From: Sphingomonadales bacterium
GTDB lineage: Bacteria; Pseudomonadota; Alphaproteobacteria; Sphingomonadales; Sphingomonadaceae
NCBI GenBank assembly: GCA_016721875.1
Contig: JADKHG010000003.1
Span: 326,937-390,936 of the forward strand
Reading direction: 5' to 3'
DNA: 64,000 bases
Below the pieces are notes generated by a model, which was not told where the DNA came from, did not search any database, and worked only from the letters and a program-made list of their open reading frames with translations. Shown here in pieces: positions 46,670 to 53,613 of the stretch (its first letter is position 1; every line of letters starts with the position of its first letter). A program made the position numbers and the translations under genes.

Positions 46670-47884
46670 ATGGCAGCACACCACGAACTCATGGGCGGCA
46701 AGCTCCATGTCTATAAGCGTGAGAACAGCACCTACTGGCAGTGCTCGACCTTCCTCGGTGGCAAGAACCACCGCGTCAGCACCAAGGAAGATAGCCTCGC
46801 CCAGGCCAAGGACTTTGCCGAGGACTGGTATCTTGAGCTGAAAGGCAAATTCAAACGCGGCGAGGTGAAGTCAGGTAAAACCTTCAAGTTCGCCGCCGCC
46901 AAATTCATCGACGAGTTCGAAGTCATCACCCAAGGGCAGCGCAGCCCTATCTATGTGGCGCATCATCGCCGCCGACTCGAAAATTATCTCATCCCGTTTT
47001 TCGGCAGCAAGGCACTGGGCGAGATCACCGCTGGCAGTGCCCAAGATTACCGTATGCACCGGATGAAAAATGGCTGGCGCGGCAAGCCGCCAGCGCGCAG
47101 CACACTCCATCAAGAGATCGTCTGCCTTCGTCAGGTTCTCAAATACGGGCAACGGCACGGCTGGATTGAGTCGGTGCCGAACCTGACGCCGCCCTATAAA
47201 ACCTCTGGCAAGATCACGCACCGCGCGTGGTTCTCGCACGAGGAATATAAGCGTTTCTATCAAGCCACGCGCGAGCGCGCCAAAAACCCGCTCAAAGCGC
47301 GGTGGCGCACCGCATCTGAAAACCTGCACGACTACGTGCTGTTCATGGTGAACACCGGCCTTCGTCCTGATGAGGCATTGCGCCTTGAATACCGCGATGT
47401 CGCTATCGTCGTCGATGATGCAACGGACGACACGATTTTAGAGATCGAGGTTCGTGGCAAGCGCGGTATCGGCTACTGCAAGAGTATGCCGGGTGCCGTG
47501 CATCCCTTCCAACGACTCAAGGAACGCAACAACGGCAAGCCGACCGATCGGCTGTTCCCTAAATTTCAAAAGCAGCTCTTTAACGCCATTCTCAACGAGC
47601 TGGACATGAAGCAGGATCGCGATGGCAACCAGCGCACCGCTTACAGCCTTCGTCATACCTACATCTGCTTTCGCTTGATGGAGGGGGCGGATATTTATCA
47701 AATTGCGAAAAACTGCCGCACCAGTGTGGAAATGATCGAGAAGTATTACGCCTCGCATATCAAGAACACGCTCGACGCAGCGGCAATCAATGTTCGTAAA
47801 GAGAAACCAAAACCCCGCCAGCCTGCGAAATCCAATAAGCGAAAGCAGGCTGAAAAGGCCGACCGCAGGCCTCCGCCTATATGA
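46670..47884 (+). CDS. Tyrosine recombinase / integrase of the island
   Basis: A 404-residue phage-type integrase. An N-terminal arm-binding-like region and a core-binding SAM-like domain (about 60–170) precede the catalytic domain: Arg in 'FMVNTGLRPDEALRLEY', Lys-region 'IEVRGKRGIGYCKSM', 'RTAYSLRHTYICFRLMEG' (HxxR) and the Tyr nucleophile in 'EMIEKYYASHI'. All catalytic residues are present. The basic tail (KPRQPAKSNKRKQAEK) may bind DNA. ATG 46670 has GAGGCAG upstream. It sits directly inside the split tRNA-Leu, the typical place for an integrase that uses a tRNA as its attachment site. Confidence 0.9.
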   Translation: MAAHHELMGGKLHVYKRENSTYWQCSTFLGGKNHRVSTKEDSLAQAKDFAEDWYLELKGKFKRGEVKSGKTFKFAAAKFIDEFEVITQGQRSPIYVAHHRRRLENYLIPFFGSKALGEITAGSAQDYRMHRMKNGWRGKPPARSTLHQEIVCLRQVLKYGQRHGWIESVPNLTPPYKTSGKITHRAWFSHEEYKRFYQATRERAKNPLKARWRTASENLHDYVLFMVNTGLRPDEALRLEYRDVAIVVDDATDDTILEIEVRGKRGIGYCKSMPGAVHPFQRLKERNNGKPTDRLFPKFQKQLFNAILNELDMKQDRDGNQRTAYSLRHTYICFRLMEGADIYQIAKNCRTSVEMIEKYYASHIKNTLDAAAINVRKEKPKPRQPAKSNKRKQAEKADRRPPPI

Positions 47885-47994
47885 GGGGACACCCCCTCAT
47901 CCTCAAAAGATCAGGCTGCGCGCCCGCGCGCATCATTTTACTCTTGTTTCCCTTGGCATATTCAATCTAACCGCCTAAACTCGAAATTGGCTAT

Positions 47995-48309
47995 GCGGAC
48001 GTGGCGAAATCGGTAGACGCAGCGGACTTAGACAAATCTTGAGTGCTCGCGGGGAAACCCACGATGCAGAACTGCTCAAATTCGGGGAAACCTTTCAACT
48101 GGCAATCCCGAGCCAAGCCTTGGCGCGAAAGTGCCTCGGAAGGTGTAGAGACTAGACGGGCAGCACCTAACCCACGGCTTGCCGTGGCACGGTGAAGGGA
48201 TAGTCCAGACCACAAACACTCGGGCAACCGAGTGGCGGTGAAAACCGTAGCAGGTAAGAAAATCCGTCGGGCATTGCCCTTGGGGGTTCAAGTCCCCCCG
48301 TCCGCACCA
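47995..48309 (+). tRNA. tRNA-Leu(UAA) interrupted by a group I intron
   Basis: Exon 1 is 47995–48029 (GCGGACG acceptor, D-arm, stem strand GCGGA, C32–U33–U34). Exon 2 is 48259–48309 (A35–A38, UCCGU stem strand, variable hairpin GGGCAUUGCCC, T-arm GGGGG-UUCAAGU-CCCCC, CGUCCGC, A, CCA). All stems pair, giving an 86-base tRNA with anticodon UAA and a long variable arm. The intron lies exactly between U34 and A35. It stands 110 bases after the integrase stop, on the same strand, and is complete, unlike the half at 46504. Confidence 0.92.
48030..48258 (+). ncRNA. Group I self-splicing intron (IC3-like), 229 nt
   Basis: The conserved core is readable: Q-like 'GGCAATCCCGAGCCAAGC' (about 48101–48118), R-like 'AGAGACTAGACGGGCAGCACC', S-like 'AAGGGATAGTCCAGACC'. 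P1 forms from exon ACUU with the internal guide GAGU at 48041–48044, placing the U·G wobble at U34. The last intron base is G (48258). The size and core match introns IC3 of cyanobacterial tRNA-Leu(UAA). No open reading frame lies inside it, so no homing endonuclease. Confidence 0.9.
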
Positions 48310-48447
48310 TCTCTTTTTCTATCAAGTCCCGAACGGGACGAAGGGGCAAGGTAAGCCGAACCGGCGATTGCCCTTTTCGCGAAGGCCAAGCCTGAACAGG
48401 CTTGGCCGTTGGCATCAAGCTCCCGAACGGGAGCGGCCATCGCAGCT

Positions 48448-49278
48448 TCATTCGTATGCTTCATCTAAATCCGACAAAGGATCGACTCCAATGAGGTTGA
48501 GATAGGGGAAACGAGGAAAGAGGCCTGCTGCCTGATCGAAATCTGGTCCATTGAGGTCAAGCGGGCCTCTCCAGTAATGAACTCCTTGCTGCGTATTGCC
48601 AAGCATCGCCACACCGGCGGGCTGAAAACTGCCGTTCTTAAAATTGCCGTATTGAATAGAGCCCCCAACGTCCTCCACGCTCGGATCATCAATCACCGAT
48701 TTTAAGACGATGAGAAAGTCCTTCTGGGATGGTAAAGACATCCCCGCGAGCTTGGGCTGTGCAAATTTGCTACCGCTGCCAAATGCGGTGAAATCGCCAT
48801 TGTTTGCAAGGATTTCGGTGAATGAATGACTGTTCGTGCTATCCACGGACATCTTAAATACTCGAATACGGCCTTGCGTATTGCACTGTCCGGCAAAAAC
48901 GACGCAAGTTGCGACGCTCTCAAATAATGCTTGGCTAATGTTGTCACAGATCACTCGAAAACCGCGACGCATTACGTCGGCAATCCCGTCCATATCCATG
49001 TCGTGGACATGACGTATGCCCTGAAGGTCGCGGACGATCTCCGCGAGTGCTTCTTTCGTCATCAGGGCAACGGAGGATGAGCCTGAGAAAGCCATCCCAA
49101 GATCACCGGAACTCTCAACCGGCGCGCTCTCGCCTGGGCCTGCGGCATCATAGATTGTATATGGGACGCGGCATATCTTGATTGCCGCATCACATCTTAC
49201 CGTTCCAAAGGAAAGTCTCGAATCCGAGGCGAAATGAACATTTCCGTCGGATGATCGCCAGACGATACAAAGAGTCAT
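48448..49278 (-). CDS. Stand-alone proteasome-fold Ntn hydrolase (HslV/Anbu-like)
   Basis: A 276-residue protein starting 'MTLCIVWRSSDGNVHFASDS'. After Met removal, Thr1, Asp18 and Lys33 ('AAIKICRV') fall at the positions of the proteasome beta-subunit catalytic set (Thr1, Asp17, Lys33). 'AFGSGSKFAQPKLAG' resembles the proteasome GSG loop. It is longer than HslV (about 175 residues) because of insertions. There is no ATPase partner such as HslU nearby. It has no signal peptide. Its role on a mobile island is unknown. Confidence 0.62.
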   Translation of the reverse strand: MTLCIVWRSSDGNVHFASDSRLSFGTVRCDAAIKICRVPYTIYDAAGPGESAPVESSGDLGMAFSGSSSVALMTKEALAEIVRDLQGIRHVHDMDMDGIADVMRRGFRVICDNISQALFESVATCVVFAGQCNTQGRIRVFKMSVDSTNSHSFTEILANNGDFTAFGSGSKFAQPKLAGMSLPSQKDFLIVLKSVIDDPSVEDVGGSIQYGNFKNGSFQPAGVAMLGNTQQGVHYWRGPLDLNGPDFDQAAGLFPRFPYLNLIGVDPLSDLDEAYE

Positions 49279-49322
49279 TGTTACTCCAAAGCGTTATACA
49301 TTTCAGGGCATCGTGCCATGTT

Positions 49323-49691
49323 TCAATCTTCGTTGCGCTTTATATATCGCGAACCACGTGAATTACCCTGCACTACCGCCGCCCTTGCGGTTTCATCATC
49401 CCACAACAAACGCTGCGGCTTGCCGCGCAGGATCGTTTTCTCTCCGCGCTTGAGGATTTCACCTGCCTTGAGCAGGATAATCGGCCTTCCGGCATATTCA
49501 TCCTTGGTTATGGTGCAGGCACGCACCAGCAGTTTGACCCAGCCGTCCTTGCCGCGTTCTATGACTTCAGCGGCAACAAGCCGTTCGCCGATACGCAACG
49601 CCTTGCCGCGCCTGCGTCGATCATAGATGCCTTCCGTCCAACGGACGACATCCGCAGCTATGAAGTCCGTAGCGGGAACCCATTGATCCAT
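49323..49691 (-). CDS. Hypothetical protein
   Basis: A roughly 122-residue protein from ATG 49691 (GGAG eight bases upstream). 'MDQWVPATDFIAADVVRWTEGI', 'KALRIGERLVAAEVIERGKDGWVKLLVRAC', 'GRPIILLKAGEILKRGEKTILRGKPQRLLW' suggest a small beta-rich fold. I recognise no family. It lies 44 bases upstream of the Ntn hydrolase gene on the same strand, so the two are probably one operon. Confidence 0.55.
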   Translation of the reverse strand: MDQWVPATDFIAADVVRWTEGIYDRRRRGKALRIGERLVAAEVIERGKDGWVKLLVRACTITKDEYAGRPIILLKAGEILKRGEKTILRGKPQRLLWDDETARAAVVQGNSRGSRYIKRNED

Positions 49692-49939
49692 CCGCTGCAC
49701 TCCAACCAGACCGTTGCTCTCCCTCTATTGAACCATGAATTCCGGATAATTTGATTTCGATTTGCTATGGCCGTCCCTCGGCAAGACAAGCCGAGGACCG
49801 GCTCTATCGCTGGCGCGACCGAACCCGCGCATACCTGCGTATGACGGTTTCGTCCCATACGGGTGACGATCCCTGACGGGCAGCGAGTGCGATGGGGCTA
49901 TTAGCCCGCTGATTCATCGTACATCGTGCGGCAAAGGGG

Positions 49940-50104
49940 CTTAAGTCCAACATTTTCGGAAATTTGCCAGCTTAAGCCTGAAAAATTCGGAAAATTGCCC
50001 CTTATTAGACAGCTTAGCCGTGAAATTTAAGCCCGACGCCAGCCTTAAGTCCAACTTTTTCGGAATTTTCCTTCCTTAAGTCTAGAAAATTCGGTAAACT
50101 GGGG
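49940..50104. repeat. CTTAAG…TTCGGAA direct repeats upstream of the fic gene
   Basis: Four clear copies start CTTAAG at 49940, 49971, 50044 and 50075 and carry TTTTCGGAA or AATTCGGAAAA in the middle (e.g. cttaagtccaacattttcgg). A degenerate copy is near 50012. Consecutive starts are about 31 bases apart, roughly three helical turns. They lie in an AT-rich region immediately before the ATG at 50121, so they are probably operators for the AbiEi-like protein. The rest of 49692–49939 has no gene I can support. Confidence 0.75.
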
Positions 50105-50120
50105 TTGAAAGGCTCGCTTA

Positions 50121-51603
50121 ATGTCAGAATTTTCCCTCGCTACCTGCCCCGAGGTTTTTGTCTCTCACACCGCCATATCCGATGCCGTCTATGAGGCTGT
50201 CGGACGCGGAGAGCTGCGTAAAATCGGCTCGCGCCTCTATACCCGCAATCTCACCGAAGATCCCGAACGCCTTGTACGCCGCAATTGGTATCACCTGATT
50301 ACCAGCTACTATCCCGATGCGCTGATTACCGACCGCACCGCGCTTGAGAACAAACCCGCCGAAGATGGCTCCGTTTTCCTTGTCTCCGAAAAAGGCTCCG
50401 AAACCAAACTCCCCGGTCTGACCCTGCGTCCACGTCAGGGGGGGAGCCATCGACAGCGACAAGCCCTTCATCGGCGGCGCACGGCTTGCTTCAACTGCGC
50501 GCGCCTATCTTGAAAATATCCGCCCGTCGCGCGCGCGCGGTGGGCGCGTCCCACGCACGCTGAATGGCGAAGAGTTGGAGCAACGCCTTGATGCGCTGCT
50601 GCGCACCCAGGGCGAAGGCGCGCTCAACAAGCTGCGCGATGACGCGCGCGCAATCGCGCCTGAACTCGGCCTTGAAGCCGAGTATGAGAAGCTCAACGAT
50701 TTGATCGGCGCATTTCTAGGCACGCGCGAAGCCAAAACCGACAGTGCCGTAGGTAAGGCGCGAACCGCAGGCCAACCCTTCGATCCCGACCGGATCATAT
50801 TGTTCGAAACACTGTTTGGCGCGCTGCGCGACGCCATTCCCACGCCACGCCCTGCGTCGGCGCAAACCGGCGAGACCATCGCCACCCTCGCTTTCTTTGA
50901 AGCCTATTTCTCCAACTTCATCGAGGGCACGGAATTCAGCGTCGGCGAGGCCCGCGAAATCGTCTTTGAAGGCGCGATCCCGACCGAGCGGCCCGAAGAC
51001 GCGCATGACGTTCTTGGCACGTTTCGCATCGTCTCTGACATGCAGGATATGAGCACCCTGCCCGCCAGTGCCGACGAGCTTGATGCGCTCCTGCGTCGTC
51101 GCCACGCGACGCTGATGCAGGCGCGCGCCGATAAACGCCCCGGCGAATTCAAAACCAAGGTCAATCAAGCGGGCAGCACCGTCTTTGTCGCACCCGAACT
51201 GGTCAATGGCACCCTTGAGCGCGGCTTTGAATTTTACCGCGCACTGGAAGAGCCCTTCCAGCGTGCCGTGTTTATGATGCTGCTGGTGAGCGAAGTGCAT
51301 CCCTTTGCCGATGGCAACGGACGCACCGCCCGCATTATGATGAACGCCGAACTGGTTGCCGCTGGCCAAGAGCGCATCATCATCCCGACTGCCTATCGCA
51401 CGGATTATCTCGGAGCACTCAAAGCCTTCTCCAAGAACGGCCATGCCACGCCGCTGATCCGTATGTTGGACGTTGCCCAAAGCTATACCGGCATGATCGA
51501 CTGGAGCACATTCGATCGCGCGCGCTCCATGCTCGAAGACACCAATGCTTTTGCGGAAGGCAATGACGCCAAGCTGCGCATTCCCGCCGGAGCGTCAAAA
51601 TGA
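50121..51603 (+). pseudogene. AbiEi-like N-terminal domain fused to Fic (one frame break in a G7 run)
   Basis: From ATG 50121, 'HTAISDAVYEAVGRGELRKIGSRLYTRNL' is a winged-helix/AbiEi-like start. At about 50440 a run of seven G shifts the frame. With six G it reads on into 'FIGGARLASTARAYLENIR' and the Fic domain, with the Fic motif 'EVHPFADGNGRTARIMMNAEL' and 'FFEAYFSNFIEGTEF'. The complete protein is about 493 residues. Fic domains transfer AMP or a related group to target proteins. The stop overlaps the next gene (ATGA). A slippage-prone G tract may be a true on/off switch or a base-call error. Confidence 0.8.
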
Positions 51604-52106
51604 CCGGAGAGAGCTTGGGGCCGGACAACGCCATATGGGATGACGGCGAATGGATAAGCTGGGACGAAATTAACGAGCAAATCCAATACAAAGAGTGGCG
51701 CGCCCGATATCCTAATGCCGACCTATCACTTGTGCCGATCTTTGAAACGCTCATCAATGTTGCCGAGGAATATCACCAGCTCACCGGCAGCCATTTGCAG
51801 GTCTATGGCGATATCGGCGAACTATACGGCGCGATCACACATGGCATTAAACTGCATCGTAACTACGCCAAGGGATCAGATGGACGACTGGGTAATCACT
51901 TGGTTGAGGTCAAAACCATCACACCGTTCAAGAATTGCGATACAGTCGAGATCAACCTTGATCGAAATTTCAGCCAAGTGCTGATCGTGAAGATCAACGC
52001 TGATTTTGAAGTGCGCGGCAAGCTCATCGACCGCAAAGCTCTCCCCAAGGGCAATCTACGGGGCAACAGGTTGCGTATCGACTGGGCACAGTTCGGCGGC
52101 GCATAA
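51600..52106 (+). CDS. Possible PD-(D/E)XK-like partner of the Fic protein
   Basis: A 168-residue acidic protein, ATG overlapping the fic stop by four bases. The segment 'LYGAITHGIKLHRNYAKGSDGRLGNHLVEVKTITP' has a D…ExK arrangement (EVK on a strand) that recalls PD-(D/E)XK nucleases; that fold call is inference. Tight coupling with fic suggests a functional pair. I recognise no named family. Confidence 0.6.
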   Translation: MTGESLGPDNAIWDDGEWISWDEINEQIQYKEWRARYPNADLSLVPIFETLINVAEEYHQLTGSHLQVYGDIGELYGAITHGIKLHRNYAKGSDGRLGNHLVEVKTITPFKNCDTVEINLDRNFSQVLIVKINADFEVRGKLIDRKALPKGNLRGNRLRIDWAQFGGA

Positions 52107-52481
52107 CCACATCGCCGCATAACCCCTGACAGGCCGATATGATGCTGCCCGCCACCGATGGCGGGCGGGTTATTCCCATACCGTCACCGCACGAAAATCA
52201 GCGCGGCGGGACGATGAATTTTCTCTGTCGCCTTTTTCTCCTTGAGGACAAGGGTAGGCACGTTTCAGTCCATTACGGCCTCTTATTGGGTCGTATCTGG
52301 CACAGCCCCGCCAGTCGTCAATCGCCTGCGCTTCCGCGCCTCTCGCTTCGCTTTGGCTTGTGCAGCTTGCACCTTCGGGCGGGCTTCGCCCGGCATTGAC
52401 CACCGGCTTGATGAGCCGCGCCGACTTCTCCCCATGAGGCCGCAGATGGTCTGCGCGCCTCCGATCACAAGGAGAATGACA
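52107..52481. other. Gap with no gene I can support
   Basis: About 375 bases. There is a hairpin of the GGGCG…CGCCC kind near 52376–52396. Short frames occur on both strands but none has a ribosome site or coding look. It separates the fic operon from the small-gene pair. Confidence 0.4.
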
Positions 52482-52700
52482 ATGGCGAACGTCGATCAAA
52501 ATTCACCCGCTTTCATGCTCTGGTGCGTGGAAGGTGACGGCAAGGATGCCCGCTGGACCCGCATCGGGGCGGCATGGCTTCATCAGGACGGCAAAGGGTT
52601 CAACATGCGCTGCAACGCGATCCCCTTGCAGGGCCGCTTGGTCGCTCGCGCCTTCACCCCCAAGGCTGATCGCAATGTTAATCAGGGAGAACTGGTATGA
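52482..52700 (+). CDS. Small conserved-looking mobile-element protein
   Basis: From ATG 52482 (AAGGAGAATGACA upstream), 72 residues: 'SPAFMLWCVEGDGKDARWTRIGAAW' then 'GKGFNMRCNAIPLQGRLVARAF'. Its small beta-rich look matches short proteins I have seen in sphingomonad plasmids and islands (DUF736-like in size), but I cannot name the family. It overlaps the DUF3768 gene by four bases. Confidence 0.6.
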   Translation: MANVDQNSPAFMLWCVEGDGKDARWTRIGAAWLHQDGKGFNMRCNAIPLQGRLVARAFTPKADRNVNQGELV

Positions 52701-53035
52701 ACGCGCCCCTGCAAACAACTTCCCGCATCCGCGAGCTGAACGATATGTTTCGCACCTGCTTCATTGGCGGACGGGTTCTCATCACCGAGGGCATCACCGA
52801 CCTCGGTGACAGCTTCACCAGCAGCTGCGCAGAGGCGGTGCAACGCTTCACCGATTTCAGCACCGATAACGATCCATACGGCGAACATGACTTCGGCTGT
52901 GTTACCGTTGATGGCCGCAAGGTTTTCTGGAAGATCGACTACTACGACCGTGAGTGCCGTTACGGTTCCGAGTGTCCGGCCGATCCAGCCCAGACCACGC
53001 GAGTTCTCACCATCATGCTGGCCAGTGAATACTAG
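52697..53035 (+). CDS. DUF3768-type protein
   Basis: A 112-residue protein: 'IRELNDMFRTCFIGGRVLITEGI', 'NDPYGEHDFGCVTVDGRKVFWKIDYYD', 'TTRVLTIMLASEY' – the compact pattern of DUF3768 proteins common on alphaproteobacterial plasmids and conjugative elements. Unknown role. It follows and overlaps the small gene, so they form an operon. Confidence 0.78.
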   Translation: MNAPLQTTSRIRELNDMFRTCFIGGRVLITEGITDLGDSFTSSCAEAVQRFTDFSTDNDPYGEHDFGCVTVDGRKVFWKIDYYDRECRYGSECPADPAQTTRVLTIMLASEY

Positions 53036-53086
53036 CCCGTGCAGCGCGCCGCCGGCATCGTCGGCGGCGCGTCGCTGCGCGAAGGC

Positions 53087-53293
53087 TCAGAAGCGCGGCC
53101 CTTGGGGCGGGCGTGGGCGTTGCGCGAGGCAAGCCAAAGCCTGTTGCACATTTTGCAGAGAAACCTGAACATCGGAGGTGATGAAGCGAGACTGCCCGCT
53201 ACGCTTCAGATCGCTCAGCAAGCGACCGTAGAGCGCGCGCAGTTCCTGTTCGTTCATGCCAACCAATTCAGCGGGGGTGATAAACAGCGACAT
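53087..53293 (-). CDS. Small hypothetical protein
   Basis: From ATG 53293, with GGGAGAAAAATC upstream, 68 residues: 'MSLFITPAELVGMNEQELRALYGRLLSDLKRS' and 'QVSLQNVQQALACLAQR'. It is helical, with an AlkA- or coupling-like amphipathic look but no family recognised. It is oriented opposite to its neighbours. Confidence 0.55.
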   Translation of the reverse strand: MSLFITPAELVGMNEQELRALYGRLLSDLKRSGQSRFITSDVQVSLQNVQQALACLAQRPRPPQGPRF

Positions 53294-53613
53294 GATTTTT
53301 CTCCCAGTCTGTAGCCGCGACCATCGCGGGCCTTCATGGGAGTGTGATCAGCAGGGCGTTCGCGCTTGCCGCACCGATAGCTTGCTTCGGTCGAAACGTC
53401 AGTGGAGAAGCCGCCAAAATGCCCATTAGGGCAATGGCGGCTTGCGGCGCATAAGCGCGAATCCCCTGCAACAATGACCATGAAAAAGGCCCCGCGTGAC
53501 GTGGATGCACGGGAGAGAAATGGGGCATAACAAATCACCCGCATCAGAAATGCTTGAACAAATACGGCAACATCGCTGATAAGGACGCATTATCTCTGCG
53601 CGATAGGGGCTGT
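53294..53613. other. Upstream region of the coupling-protein gene
   Basis: About 320 bases between divergent genes. A short minus-strand frame (53334–53528) has a hydrophobic look ('QAAIALMGILAASPLTF') but no convincing ribosome site, so I do not call it. Promoters for both sides probably lie here. Confidence 0.35.

Noticed and set aside
48030..48258. Protein-coding gene or homing endonuclease inside the intron
   Set aside because: Short minus-strand frames cross it, but the RNA core elements explain the sequence and none of the frames resembles an endonuclease.
49940..50104. CRISPR array
   Set aside because: Only four or five imperfect repeats, without equal-length unique spacers and without cas genes; better read as operator repeats.
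52139..52399. 86-codon frame in the gap after the fic operon
   Set aside because: No ribosome site and composition like translated non-coding GC-rich DNA.
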